Source: Acidimangrovimonas pyrenivorans
GTDB lineage: Bacteria; Pseudomonadota; Alphaproteobacteria; Rhodobacterales; Rhodobacteraceae
Length of the DNA stretch: 64,000 nucleotides
Reading direction: 5' to 3'
NCBI RefSeq assembly: GCF_042643245.1
Contig: NZ_JBHRSK010000008.1
Location: forward strand, 106,965 to 170,964
Part shown: in pieces, positions 1 through 8,225 of the stretch
How the letters are laid out: each line of letters starts with the position of its first letter
Position numbering within the stretch: the first letter of the stretch is position 1
Notes under the pieces: generated by a model
Databases searched by the model: none
The model's input: the letters and a program-made list of their open reading frames with translations, nothing else
Told to the model about the DNA's origin: nothing
Translations under genes and position numbers: made by a program

Positions 1-240
1 ACCGACATGGGCAAGGCCTCGACCGCCTGGCGCATGATAACAGAGCTCGTGGCCGGCATCGGGATCGGCTTCGGCATCGGGTACGGGCTGGACAGCCTCT
101 TCGGCACGATGCCGTTGTTCCTGGTGCTGTTCATATTCTTTGGCTTCGCGGCCGGCATCAAGGTGATGCTGCGAACGGCGGCGGAGCTGAATACGGAAAC
201 AGGGGCGGCAGAGAAGGCCGCCGAAGACGAAGGGGACTGA
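1..240 (+). CDS. atpI: ATP synthase accessory protein AtpI, 5' truncated by window edge
   Basis: C-terminal part of AtpI, the small membrane protein heading many F1Fo operons, thought to help c-ring assembly or ion supply. The frame is open from base 1, so the true start lies upstream; the ATG at base 7 is probably internal. Two hydrophobic helices are visible: a glycine-rich one (GIGIGFGIGYGLD) and LFLVLFIFFGFAAGI, then a charged tail rich in Ala and Glu, as in alphaproteobacterial AtpI. The stop lies 3 bases before atpB. The identity rests on this pattern and on the atpB-atpE genes that follow. Confidence 0.85.
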   Translation, partial: TDMGKASTAWRMITELVAGIGIGFGIGYGLDSLFGTMPLFLVLFIFFGFAAGIKVMLRTAAELNTETGAAEKAAEDEGD

Positions 241-243
241 GGC

Positions 244-990
244 GTGGCGGAACAGGAATCGGGCGCTCTGGCACTTCATCCGATGGCGCAGTTCGAGGTG
301 CATCCGCTGTTCGGCGGCACCGAGATCCACTGGTACACGCCGACCAACGTGACGCTGTGGATGGGCGTCGCCGTCCTGGCCGTGTTCCTGCTGCTGGTCG
401 TCGGCTCGCGCGGCCGCGCGATCATCCCGTCGCGGGGCCAGTCGCTGGGCGAAGTGGTCTACGGCTTCGTCTACAAGATGGTCGAGGACGTCGCCGGCAA
501 GGACGGCGTCAAGTTCTTCCCCTACGTGATGACGATCTTCATGTTCATCGTCTTCGCCAACTCGCTCAGCCTGATCCCGATGAGCTTTGCCACCACCAGC
601 CATTTCGCCGTCACCGGCGTGCTGGCGATCCTGGTCTTCGTCTCGGTCACCGCGATCGGCTTCGTGCGCCACGGCGTCGGCTTCCTCGGCCTGTTTTGGG
701 TCAGCGCCGCGCCGCTGCCGCTGCGGCCGATCCTCGCCATCATCGAGGTGATTTCCTACTTCGTGCGTCCGGTCAGCCACTCCGTCCGACTTGCGGGCAA
801 CATGATGGCCGGTCACGCGGTGATGGAGGTCTTCGCCGGCTTCGCCGCCGTCGCGCTGATCTCGCCGCTCTCGGTCGTCGCGATCACCGCCATGTATGGC
901 CTCGAGGTCATGGTGGCGATCGTCCAGGCCTATGTCTTCACGATCCTGACCTGCGTCTACCTGAAGGATGCGCTGCATCCGGCCCACTAA
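244..990 (+). CDS. atpB: F0F1 ATP synthase subunit a
   Basis: Subunit a (248 aa), the stator half-channel of the Fo proton motor in the inner membrane. It has several transmembrane helices and the family signature helix with the essential arginine (HSVRLAGNMMAGH), followed by a C-terminal helix ending near VYLKDALHPAH. The start is a GTG 3 bases after the atpI stop, consistent with translational coupling. Length matches alphaproteobacterial subunit a. Followed by atpE after 44 bases. Confidence 0.97.
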   Translation: MAEQESGALALHPMAQFEVHPLFGGTEIHWYTPTNVTLWMGVAVLAVFLLLVVGSRGRAIIPSRGQSLGEVVYGFVYKMVEDVAGKDGVKFFPYVMTIFMFIVFANSLSLIPMSFATTSHFAVTGVLAILVFVSVTAIGFVRHGVGFLGLFWVSAAPLPLRPILAIIEVISYFVRPVSHSVRLAGNMMAGHAVMEVFAGFAAVALISPLSVVAITAMYGLEVMVAIVQAYVFTILTCVYLKDALHPAH

Positions 991-1034
991 GGATCGGGTC
1001 CGAAACCTACCTATCTTTTCCAAAGGAGAGAACC

Positions 1035-1274
1035 ATGGAACTTCTTGCTGCTGCGGCGCTTGGCAAATACATCGGTGCGGGTCTGGCCGGTATCGGCTCG
1101 GGCGTGTCGGCCATCGGCGTTGGCCTCGTTGCCGGCAACTTCCTGTCGGGCGCGCTGCGCAACCCGTCGGCTGCTGGTGGCCAGACCGCCATGCTGTTCA
1201 TCGGCATCGCCTTCGCCGAAGCGCTCGGGATCTTCTCGTTCCTGGTCGCCCTGCTGCTGATGTTCGCGGTCTGA
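1035..1274 (+). CDS. atpE: F0F1 ATP synthase subunit c
   Basis: Subunit c (79 aa), the rotating ring proteolipid of Fo. Two helices are joined by the polar loop with the conserved ALRNPSA segment. The ion-carrying carboxylate is Glu62 in GIAFAEALGIF. The first helix has the glycine-rich pattern GAGLAGIGSGVSAIGVG. No second polar sodium-ligand set stands out, so protons are the likely ion. A good ribosome site (AAAGGAGAG) precedes the ATG at 1035. Confidence 0.97.
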   Translation: MELLAAAALGKYIGAGLAGIGSGVSAIGVGLVAGNFLSGALRNPSAAGGQTAMLFIGIAFAEALGIFSFLVALLLMFAV

Positions 1275-1351
1275 TCCTGACACGCCTTGCATGTGACCGG
1301 GTGGGCCAGGCGGCCCGTCCGGTCCCGTCTTGAAGGTTCCAGGAGGAAGAC

Positions 1352-1894
1352 ATGGCGACAGAAGCGCATGACGCGATGGCCGGCGCCGGGGCAGCCGCCC
1401 ACGGTCCCGCCATGCCGCAGCTCGATTTCAGCACCTACGCCAACCAGATCTTCTGGCTGGTGATCGCGCTGGTGGCGATCTACCTGATCCTGACGCGCGT
1501 CGCGCTGCCGCGGATCGGGTCGGTCCTGGCCGAGCGCAAGGGCACGATCACCAACGACATCGCCGCGGCGGAAGAGCTGAAGATGAAGGCTCTGGACGCC
1601 GAGAAGGCCTATAACAAGGCGCTGGCCGATGCCCGCAGCGAAGCGGCGCGGATCGTCGCCGAGGCCAAGGCCGAGATCCAGCAGGACCTCGACGCGGCCA
1701 CGGCCAAGGCCGATGCCGAGATCTTCGCCAAGGCGGCGGAATCGGAGCGGCGGATCGCCGAGATCCGGGAAAACACGCTTGAAAGCGTGACCGAGGTGGC
1801 CAAGGACACCGCCAAGGAGATCGTCTCGGTGCTCGGCGGCAAGGCCGACGCGCGCTCGGTCACGGCGGCGATCAATGCCCGGCTGAAAGGATAA
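1352..1894 (+). CDS. atpF': F0F1 ATP synthase subunit b'
   Basis: b' subunit (180 aa) of the peripheral stalk, forming a heterodimer with b as in photosynthetic-type and alphaproteobacterial ATP synthases. A short Ala/Gly-rich N-terminus leads into one transmembrane helix (about residues 30-52, IFWLVIALVAIYLIL), then a long Ala/Glu/Lys coiled coil to the C-terminus. It is distinguished from b by position directly after atpE and by the LDFSTYANQIFWL opening. A GGAGG ribosome site precedes the ATG; the next gene begins 4 bases after its stop. Confidence 0.95.
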   Translation: MATEAHDAMAGAGAAAHGPAMPQLDFSTYANQIFWLVIALVAIYLILTRVALPRIGSVLAERKGTITNDIAAAEELKMKALDAEKAYNKALADARSEAARIVAEAKAEIQQDLDAATAKADAEIFAKAAESERRIAEIRENTLESVTEVAKDTAKEIVSVLGGKADARSVTAAINARLKG

Positions 1895-1898
1895 GGCA

Positions 1899-2456
1899 AT
1901 GAAAAAGCTTACCCTTCTTGCCATCCTCGCGGCCTCGCCGGCATTCGCCGCCGAAGAGGGCCCGTTCTTCTCGCTGCACAATCCGAACTTGATCGTTCTG
2001 ATTTCCTTCCTGATCTTCCTGGGCATCCTGACCTATTTCAAGGTGCCGGGGATGATCGGCGGGATGCTCGACAAGCGCGCCGACCAGATCCGCAAGGACC
2101 TGGACGAGGCGCGGGCGCTGCGCGAGGAGGCCCAGACCATCCTGGCCTCCTACGAGCGCAAGCAGAAAGAGGTCCAGGCCCAGGCCGAGCGCATCGTCGC
2201 GACCGCCAAGGCCGAGGCCGAAGCTGCGGCCGAGCAGGCCAAGGCCGATCTGGAAGCCTCGATCGCGCGCCGTCTGGCCGCGGCCGACGAGCAGATCGAG
2301 TCGGCCGAGAAGAGCGCCCTGCGCGAGGTTCGCGACCGGGCGGTCGCCGTGGCGGTGGCCGCGGCCGGCGACGTTATGGCCAAGCAACTGGCCAAGGAAG
2401 GCGCCGACACCCTGATCGACTCGTCGATCAAGGAGGTCGAGACCCGGCTGCACTGA
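1899..2456 (+). CDS. atpF: F0F1 ATP synthase subunit b
   Basis: Subunit b (185 aa), partner of b' in the peripheral stalk that holds the catalytic head against rotation. It starts with a hydrophobic leader that looks like a cleavable signal (MKKLTLLAILAASPAFAAEE), a feature seen in several alphaproteobacterial b subunits, then a membrane helix (about residues 30-48) and a long charged coiled coil. Last gene of the Fo cluster; the F1 genes (atpHAGDC) are absent here, as expected for the split operons of alphaproteobacteria. Confidence 0.95.
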   Translation: MKKLTLLAILAASPAFAAEEGPFFSLHNPNLIVLISFLIFLGILTYFKVPGMIGGMLDKRADQIRKDLDEARALREEAQTILASYERKQKEVQAQAERIVATAKAEAEAAAEQAKADLEASIARRLAAADEQIESAEKSALREVRDRAVAVAVAAAGDVMAKQLAKEGADTLIDSSIKEVETRLH

Positions 2457-2481
2457 GCCGCGGGACAGTGAAAGATCGAGG

Positions 2482-2508
2482 AACCCGGCCCCTGAGGCCG
2501 GGTTTTTC
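2482..2508 (+). terminator. Rho-independent terminator of the atp Fo operon
   Basis: Perfect 9-bp stem AACCCGGCC / GGCCGGGTT with loop CCTGA, followed by TTTTT. It sits 26 bases after the atpF stop and is the expected end of the atpIBEF'F transcript. Confidence 0.9.
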
Positions 2509-2633
2509 GTTTGGGGAACATGCCCCGCCCACGGCCCGGCGCTCGCCCGGCGCTTTCAGCTTGTTTGCGGGCGTTCTGGTTCGTGTTCCAATGGCGCCTC
2601 AGGCTGCCTTGGCCGAGACGGTCCCTCACCGCC

Positions 2634-2652
2634 CCTCAGCTCGCCGCTGAGG
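2634..2652 (-). terminator. Hairpin just after engB, possible weak terminator
   Basis: Inverted repeat CCTCAGC / GCTGAGG with a 5-base loop immediately downstream of the engB stop on the minus strand. There is no T-tract, so it may only protect the 3' end or act with Rho. Confidence 0.35.
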
Positions 2653-2653
2653 C

Positions 2654-3304
2654 CTATTCCAGCCCGGAGATGATCGCCCTCAGGGTCTCGATGCCCGTGC
2701 CCTTCTCCGATGAGGTCAGGACGATCTCGGGATAGGCGGCGGGGTGCTTGGCCAGCTTGCCGCGTACCTGCCCCAGCACCTTCTCGCGCTCCTTGAGGCT
2801 GATCTTGTCGGCCTTGGTCATCACCACCTGGAAGGTGACGGCCGAGCTGTCCAGCAGCCCCATGATCTCCTCGTCGACATCTTTGACGCCGTGGCGGCTG
2901 TCGATCAGGACGAAGGCCCGGCGCAGGGTGGCGCGGCCGGCGAGGTAGCTTTTCAACAGCGCCTGCCATTTCGCCACCACCGCCACCGGCGCCTGGGCGA
3001 AGCCGTAGCCGGGCAGGTCGACGAGGTAGCGGGCGTCGCCGAGGGTGAAGAAGTTGATCTCCTGCGTCCGCCCCGGCGTGTTCGAGGCCCGGGCCAGCGC
3101 CTTGCGGCCGGTCAGCGCGTTGATCAGGCTCGACTTGCCGACATTCGAGCGGCCGGCGAAGCAGACCTCGACACGGTCGGCGGGCGGCAGGCCGTCCATG
3201 GCGACGACGCCCTTGAGGAAGTCGACCGGCCCGGCGAAGAGCAGCCGGCCACGCTCGCGCGATGCCTCGTCCGGTTCCTCGGCCAGCGGGAAGGGCAGCT
3301 CCAT
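2654..3304 (-). CDS. engB: Ribosome biogenesis GTP-binding protein EngB/YsxC
   Basis: Small TRAFAC GTPase (216 aa) needed for 50S ribosomal subunit assembly. G1 is GRSNVGKSS (about residues 51-59), the switch region carries NTPGRTQ, G3 is DLPGYGFA (about 96-103) and G4 is TKAD. The start was placed at the ATG whose first base is 3304; this ATG overlaps the stop of the upstream MOSC gene in a TGATG arrangement, and an upstream extension in frame has no family similarity. Last gene of the rpmH to engB run. Confidence 0.95.
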   Translation of the reverse strand: MELPFPLAEEPDEASRERGRLLFAGPVDFLKGVVAMDGLPPADRVEVCFAGRSNVGKSSLINALTGRKALARASNTPGRTQEINFFTLGDARYLVDLPGYGFAQAPVAVVAKWQALLKSYLAGRATLRRAFVLIDSRHGVKDVDEEIMGLLDSSAVTFQVVMTKADKISLKEREKVLGQVRGKLAKHPAAYPEIVLTSSEKGTGIETLRAIISGLE

Positions 3305-4053
3305 CACAGCACCTCGACAGTCAGGCCGGGGGCGATCGCGCCGCCCGTCACCACGGTGGCATAGATGCCGAAATCCTGCGCCCCGGTCAGGGCCGAGAGG
3401 CCGCCAAGCGTGTCGGCATCCACATGGCCGGTCTCGGGATTGGCGGTGGTCGCCTTGCAGCGGGTGATGCGCTGTTCGACCTTCAGAACCGCGTCGCCGA
3501 TCTTCAGTTCGCGGCCGACAAGGCCGAACTCGGCCCAGGGTTCCCAGCCGTCGATCCAGAGATTGCCGCGCCAGCGGTGCAGCGAAAGCTCCTGGCCCAG
3601 ATGCCCGGTCAGCGCCCGGTTGGAGGCAAGGTTGAGGATCGCGACGGAAGGGAAGGGGCTGTCGGTCATGCCGCGGCCCGGCGCGCGGGTCAGGGCGGTG
3701 GACTGCGCCCGGCCCTCGGGCATCAGCGGCCGGACCCAGCTCAGGAAGGCCTCGGCCTCGGTTTCCGGGTCGAAGCTGATCTCGGGGCGATCGGGATGGG
3801 TCAGGGTGACCCGCCCGCTCGTTTCGTCCAGGGTGGCGGCGATGGCCATCAGTTGCGGCGCCTTGGCGCCGCGGCTGAAGTTGACGCATCTCGCCCAGCC
3901 CATCGGCGCGGGCAGCTTCGCCGCCTCATGCGCCACCGCCCAGTGCCGGTCCCAGGGCAGGCAGGCCCCCGCCGAAAGCACAACGGACGCGAGAGCCTCG
4001 CGTCCGTGTGCCTTGATCGGGTGGCGGAAGATATGGGCGAGCGTGCCGCTCAT
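3304..4053 (-). CDS. MOSC domain-containing protein
   Basis: 249 aa protein with the MOSC (molybdenum cofactor sulfurase C-terminal) fold: an N-terminal beta-barrel part (SGTLAHIFRHPIKAHGRE) and a C-terminal MOSC half with the typical Arg-Cys segment (RITRCKATTANPETG) where the conserved Cys would bind a sulfur or molybdopterin ligand. Related proteins include YcbX/YiiM types, which act on N-hydroxylated compounds with Mo cofactor, but the substrate here is unknown. Its ATG overlaps the yidC stop (ATGA) and its stop overlaps the engB ATG, so translation is coupled on both sides. Confidence 0.85.
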   Translation of the reverse strand: MSGTLAHIFRHPIKAHGREALASVVLSAGACLPWDRHWAVAHEAAKLPAPMGWARCVNFSRGAKAPQLMAIAATLDETSGRVTLTHPDRPEISFDPETEAEAFLSWVRPLMPEGRAQSTALTRAPGRGMTDSPFPSVAILNLASNRALTGHLGQELSLHRWRGNLWIDGWEPWAEFGLVGRELKIGDAVLKVEQRITRCKATTANPETGHVDADTLGGLSALTGAQDFGIYATVVTGGAIAPGLTVEVL

Positions 4054-5888
4054 TTCTGCTCCGCCTTGCCGCGCCTGAAGCTGGAGACGATGTTGCCGAA
4101 GACGTCCGGCTTGTGCCCGTGGCTGCGCATGATGATGTACTGCTGGGTGAAGGTGATGGTGTTGTTGGTGATCCAGTACAGCACCAGCCCCGAGGGGAAG
4201 CTGCCCAGCATGAACATGAACACCCAGGGCATCCAGGCGAAGATCATCTTCTGGGTCGCGTCGGCCGGGGCCGGGTTCAGCTTCTGCTGCAGCCACATCG
4301 AGATGCCCAGCAGGATCGGCATCAGCCCGATGAAGACCGAGGCCAGCATGGTGCCGTGTTCCGGCGCCGGCCAGGGCAGGAGGCCGAACAGGTTGAACAG
4401 CGACGACGGATCGGGCAGCGACAGGTCGCGGATCCAGCCGATGAACGGCGCCTGGCGCAGCTCGATGGTGACGTAGATCACCTTGTAGAGCGAGAAGAAG
4501 ATCGGGATCTGGATGAAGATCGGCAGACAGCCGGCGGCCGGGTTGACCTTCTTCTCCTTGTAGAGCTGCATCATCTCCTTCTGCAGCGCGCCCTTGTCGT
4601 CGCCGGCCCGTTCCTTGAGCTTCTCGATCTCCGGCTGCAGCTCCTTCATCCGCGCCATCGAGACGTAGGACTTGTAGGCCAGCGGGAAGACCAGGATCTT
4701 GAGGAAGATGGTCAGGCAGATGATCGCCACGCCCATGTTGCCGATCAGGCCGTGCAGGTTGTGCAGCACCCAGAAGATCGGCTTGGTGAAGAAGAAGAAC
4801 CAGCCCCAGTCGATCGCGTCGACGAAGCGCGGCACGCCGTCCTTGTTCTGGTAGGTCTGCAGCACGTCATAGACCTTGGCGCCGGCGAACAGGCGCGAGC
4901 TGGTCTCGGCGCTGGCGCCCGGGGCGACCGTCACCGCGGCGTCGCGGACGCCGACCTGGTAGATGTCGCTGTCGGCGTTGTATTTCGCCGCCTGGGTGAC
5001 CTTGGCGCCCTGCTGCGGGATCAGCGTGGTCATGAAGTATTTCGAGGTGATGCCGGTCCAGCCCGAAGTGATGTCCTTCTGCAGCTCGGCATGGGCGCCT
5101 TCGCCCGGCACCGCGTCGAGCTTGGTCAGGTTCTTCCACGACAGCTCTTTCAGCTTGCCGTCGGCCATCTGGTAGGCGCCCTCGAACAGCAGGTAATAGG
5201 CGCGCCCCGGCGGTTTGCCGTGGCGAGCGACGATGCCGTAGGAGGCCAGCCGCACCGGTTGCCCGGTGGTGTTCTTCACCGCCTGCTTGACCGTGAACAT
5301 GTAGTTGTCGTCGACCGACAGGGTGCGGCTGAAGATCAGCCCCTTGCCATTGTCCCAGCTCAGGGTGACCGGGTGGGAGGGGGTCAGGACGGCATCCTTG
5401 GGCGCGGTCCAGACGGTGTTGGCGCCGGGCACGTCGTCATAGGTCAGCGTGCCGCCCGGCGCCCAGCCATAGACCGCGTAGAAGGTCTGGTCCTTGCCGA
5501 CCGGGCTGAGCAGCCGCACCAGCGGCGAGTTCTTGTCGACCGACTCGCGGTAATCCTTGAGCAGCAGATCGTCGATCCGGCCGCCGAGCAGCGAGATCGA
5601 GCCCTTCAGCTTGGGCGTGTCGATCTTGAGGCGCGGCAGGTCGGCGGCGGCGGTGGCCGAGGCACTGGCGGCCGGTGCGGCGGCGGTGCTGGCGCCCGCG
5701 GCGCTTGGGGTGGCGGCTGCGGGCGGGGTGGCCGTGCTGCCCTGTGCGTCGGTCGTCTGCGTCGCCTGGCCGGTGGTCGGGCTCTGGTCGGTTGTGGGCT
5801 CTGCCGGCGGGAAGAGCCAGAACCAGACCAGGATCACCAGCAGGCTGAGCGCCGTCGCGAGGATGAGGTTCTTGTTCTGATCGTCCAT
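4050..5888 (-). CDS. yidC: Membrane protein insertase YidC
   Basis: YidC/Oxa1 insertase (612 aa) of the inner membrane, acting alone or with SecYEG. The start is MDDQNKNLILATALS; an in-frame extension of 20 residues upstream lacks family similarity. The order is TM1 (about 8-26), a low-complexity Ala/Thr/Pro linker, the large periplasmic P1 domain, then the conserved C-terminal five-helix core (GWFFFFTKPIFWVL, MGVAIICLTIFLKILVFPL and following) and a basic tail. It sits in the classic block with rnpA, rpmH and yidD, which suits a role in membrane protein biogenesis. Confidence 0.97.
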   Translation of the reverse strand: MDDQNKNLILATALSLLVILVWFWLFPPAEPTTDQSPTTGQATQTTDAQGSTATPPAAATPSAAGASTAAAPAASASATAAADLPRLKIDTPKLKGSISLLGGRIDDLLLKDYRESVDKNSPLVRLLSPVGKDQTFYAVYGWAPGGTLTYDDVPGANTVWTAPKDAVLTPSHPVTLSWDNGKGLIFSRTLSVDDNYMFTVKQAVKNTTGQPVRLASYGIVARHGKPPGRAYYLLFEGAYQMADGKLKELSWKNLTKLDAVPGEGAHAELQKDITSGWTGITSKYFMTTLIPQQGAKVTQAAKYNADSDIYQVGVRDAAVTVAPGASAETSSRLFAGAKVYDVLQTYQNKDGVPRFVDAIDWGWFFFFTKPIFWVLHNLHGLIGNMGVAIICLTIFLKILVFPLAYKSYVSMARMKELQPEIEKLKERAGDDKGALQKEMMQLYKEKKVNPAAGCLPIFIQIPIFFSLYKVIYVTIELRQAPFIGWIRDLSLPDPSSLFNLFGLLPWPAPEHGTMLASVFIGLMPILLGISMWLQQKLNPAPADATQKMIFAWMPWVFMFMLGSFPSGLVLYWITNNTITFTQQYIIMRSHGHKPDVFGNIVSSFRRGKAEQK

Positions 5889-6130
5889 AAGGGGAAGGCA
5901 CCTGTCCTGTCCGAAGGTCAGCCGTGGTTCAACAGACCTGAGGCCCAAAGGTCAAGCGGTTTCGCCGGATCTCGCGGCGCCGTGCGGGATTGTCTCGGCC
6001 TCGGGGTCGCGATGCGGGGCGGAAGCCGGCGTGCAGCGGGCAGGGGGCGAGGGCGCTGCGATCGCTCGATCACCTGATTCCCCGAGGGGAAGCCGCAACC
6101 GGTCGGGCACGGCGGGGCCGAGGGGCGCCT

Positions 6131-7009
6131 TCAGTCGCCGTCGGTCAGGCGTGGCGGAGGCGGCGCCGAGTCGGTGTCGCCGGGCATCTCGCCGCGCATC
6201 AGCCCGGCGAAGTCGAACAGGTTGGGGTCGGCCAGGTGCGACGGCCGCACGTTCATCAACGCCCGGAACATGACCTGGCGCCGGCCGGGACTGCGCGCCT
6301 CCCACTGGTCGAGGATCTGCTTGACCTGCTGGCGCTGGAGCCCGTCCTGGCTGCCGCAGAGATCGCAGGGGATGATCGGGTAGTTCATCGACCGGGCGAA
6401 TTTCTCGCAATCCGCCTCGGCGACGAAGGCGAGCGGGCGGTAGACGAACAGGTCGCCCTCCTCGTTGACCAGCTTGGGCGGCATCGTCGCCAGCCGGCCG
6501 CCGTGGAACAGGTTCATGAAGAAGGTTTCGAGGATGTCGTCGCGGTGATGGCCCAGCACCACCGCCGAACAGCCTTCCTCGCGCGCGATGCGGTAGAGGT
6601 TGCCGCGGCGCAGGCGCGAGCACAGGGCGCAATAGGTCCGGCCCTGCGGCACCTTCTCCTTCACCACCGAATAGGTGTCCTGGTATTCGATCCGGTGCGG
6701 CACGCCCATCCGTTCGAGGAACTCGGGCAGCACGGTGGCCGGAAAGCCGGGCTGGCCCTGGTCGAGGTTGCAGGCCAGCAATTCGACCGGCAGCAGCCCG
6801 CGCCATTGCAGCTCGTGCAGCACGGCGAGCAGGGTATAGCTGTCCTTGCCGCCCGACAGGCAGACCAGCCATTTCGCCCCGCGCTCGATCATGCCGTAGG
6901 TCTCGATCGCCTCGCGGACCTCGCGCACCAGCCGCTTGCGCAGCTTCTTGAACTCGGTCGTCGCCGGGGCGCCGGCGAAGAGCTTGTGGATGTCTGAGTC
7001 GTCGAGCAT
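6131..7009 (-). CDS. ttcA: tRNA 2-thiocytidine(32) synthetase TtcA
   Basis: ATP-dependent sulfurtransferase (292 aa) adding sulfur to C32 of tRNA. The PP-loop is CLSGGKDSYT (about residues 49-58). The TtcA-specific cysteine pairs are CALC and a later C-x-x-C in IPCDLCGSQ, ligands for the [4Fe-4S] cluster. A LGHHRDD motif typical of the TtcA/TilS family follows. The start MLDDSDIHKLF was chosen because upstream residues in frame belong to an antisense reading of yidD. The C-terminal acidic, proline-rich tail is variable in this family. Confidence 0.93.
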   Translation of the reverse strand: MLDDSDIHKLFAGAPATTEFKKLRKRLVREVREAIETYGMIERGAKWLVCLSGGKDSYTLLAVLHELQWRGLLPVELLACNLDQGQPGFPATVLPEFLERMGVPHRIEYQDTYSVVKEKVPQGRTYCALCSRLRRGNLYRIAREEGCSAVVLGHHRDDILETFFMNLFHGGRLATMPPKLVNEEGDLFVYRPLAFVAEADCEKFARSMNYPIIPCDLCGSQDGLQRQQVKQILDQWEARSPGRRQVMFRALMNVRPSHLADPNLFDFAGLMRGEMPGDTDSAPPPPRLTDGD

Positions 7010-7070
7010 GCGGGGGCCTCGGGCTGGACTGGCGCGGGTATGCCAGAGCGGGGCGGCTTTGCCTAGCCGC

Positions 7071-7337
7071 TCAAGGGTGGTGATGGTCGTGCTGGCAGGC
7101 GTCGTGCTCGGGATCGGTGCCCGGCACCGGGTCGTAGCCCGAGCCGCCCCAGGGATGGCAGCGGCCGATGCGGCGGATCGCCAGCCAGCTCCCCTTGAGC
7201 GCGCCGTGCTTTTCCAGCGCCTCGAGGGCGTAGACCGAGCAGGTCGGCTGGTAGCGGCAGCCATGGCCGACCCAGGGGCTGAGGAGCAGCCGGTAGGCAT
7301 GGACGGGCAGGGCGACGAGGCGGGCAAGCGGGCTCAT
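7071..7337 (-). CDS. yidD: Membrane protein insertion efficiency factor YidD
   Basis: Small (88 aa) amphipathic inner-membrane-associated protein that assists YidC insertion. The family core is clear: YRLLLSPWVGHGCRYQPTCS with conserved cysteines, then YALEALEKHG and RCHPWGGSGYDPVP. The C-terminus is His/Asp-rich. Its ATG overlaps the rnpA stop (ATGA), the standard arrangement. It is followed by ttcA after 61 bases. Confidence 0.96.
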   Translation of the reverse strand: MSPLARLVALPVHAYRLLLSPWVGHGCRYQPTCSVYALEALEKHGALKGSWLAIRRIGRCHPWGGSGYDPVPGTDPEHDACQHDHHHP

Positions 7338-7816
7338 GACGCGCGCGCCTCCTTCGGCTTGCCGCCGGGCCGGGGTTTGCGGGGCTTGTTGACGTGATTG
7401 TCGCTGTGGATGCGGTCGAGCGCGGTGCGCAGGTCGTCCAGCAGTTGGTCGAAGGGCCGCGACACGGTGGCCTCGGGGCGGCCGACCAGCACGTAGTCCC
7501 AGTCGGGACGGCCTTTCTCGGGCAGCACCGCGCGGGCGACCTCGCGCAGCCGGCGCTTGGCGCGGTTGCGGGTCACCGCGTTGCCGATCTTCTTCGAACA
7601 GGTGTAGCCGACGCGGATGCCTTCGGCCTCGCCTTCACCGCGGCGCCGGGCCTGCAGCAGGAAGCCGGGCGCACCCTGGCGCCGGGCATTGGCGGCGCGC
7701 AGGAAATCGGCGCGCTTGGCCAGAACGGTGAGGGGCGGACATGACGAAACCGCCGAGGCTTCCCCCTCGGTCTCGGCGCGTGCGCCTGCCCCGGAGGTCT
7801 GCATCGGCGGTGTCAA
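7334..7816 (-). CDS. rnpA: Ribonuclease P protein component
   Basis: Protein subunit of RNase P, which matures tRNA 5' ends with the M1 RNA. The core lies at about residues 28-140, with the RNA-binding motif NRAKRRLREVAR preceded by KKIGNAVTR. At 160 aa it is longer than the usual ~120, owing to an N-terminal extension of about 25 residues and a basic C-terminal tail. The extension makes the start uncertain: ATGs coding residues 1 and 5 are both possible. It follows rpmH by 23 bases, as in most bacteria. Confidence 0.93.
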   Translation of the reverse strand: MTPPMQTSGAGARAETEGEASAVSSCPPLTVLAKRADFLRAANARRQGAPGFLLQARRRGEGEAEGIRVGYTCSKKIGNAVTRNRAKRRLREVARAVLPEKGRPDWDYVLVGRPEATVSRPFDQLLDDLRTALDRIHSDNHVNKPRKPRPGGKPKEARAS

Positions 7817-7839
7817 GGTCGTGGACCCGGTCGTCGGCC

Positions 7840-7974
7840 TCAGGCCGAGAGTTTCTTGCGGCCCTTGGCGCGGCGGGCGTTCAGGATCTTGCGGCCGGCG
7901 ACAGTCGCCATCCGGGCGCGGAAGCCATGGCGCCGCTTGCGGACCAGGTTCGAGGGTTGGTAGGTGCGTTTCAT
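7840..7974 (-). CDS. rpmH: 50S ribosomal protein L34
   Basis: Ribosomal protein bL34 (44 aa), a short highly basic protein. Translation of the minus strand gives MKRTYQPSNLVRKRRHGFRA at the N-terminus and GRKKLSA at the end, matching the family over its full length. First gene of the rpmH-rnpA-yidD-ttcA-yidC run. Confidence 0.98.
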   Translation of the reverse strand: MKRTYQPSNLVRKRRHGFRARMATVAGRKILNARRAKGRKKLSA

Positions 7975-8043
7975 CGCGAGGCGCTCCGTCAGGTTTGCAG
8001 CCCGAATCCGGGGATTCGAGGGCCGCGCATGTTCGAAGCCCGT

Positions 8044-8072
8044 CCTTTACGCAGGCGGCGGCGCCAAGTCAA
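8044..8072 (-). promoter_or_regulatory. Candidate sigma70-type promoter for rpmH
   Basis: On the minus strand a -35 like TTGACT (8072-8067) is separated by 17 bases from a -10 like TAAAGG (8049-8044), about 70 bases upstream of the rpmH ATG. The -10 is a weak match; position and spacing are the main support. Confidence 0.45.
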
Positions 8073-8225
8073 CGCGCGACGGGTGGTTTTTGCGCAAGAA
8101 AAGCGGGCTCGGGGCGGGGCGCCGGGGTGACAGCGTCGCGCGATCTTATCAAGGTCGCGCAGAGCCGCTATCCAGCGCGGAGCGATCCGGGGCATCCTGT
8201 GCCCCCGGAGAACCCGAGAAGAGAG

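Noticed and set aside
357..2026. Long open frames in other phases and on the opposite strand over the atp genes
   Set aside because: They are by-products of high GC content; the atp subunits account fully for this DNA.
7617..8225. In-frame extension upstream of the TVP38 gene
   Set aside because: It runs antisense through rnpA and rpmH; the conserved protein begins at 8226 after a purine-rich site.
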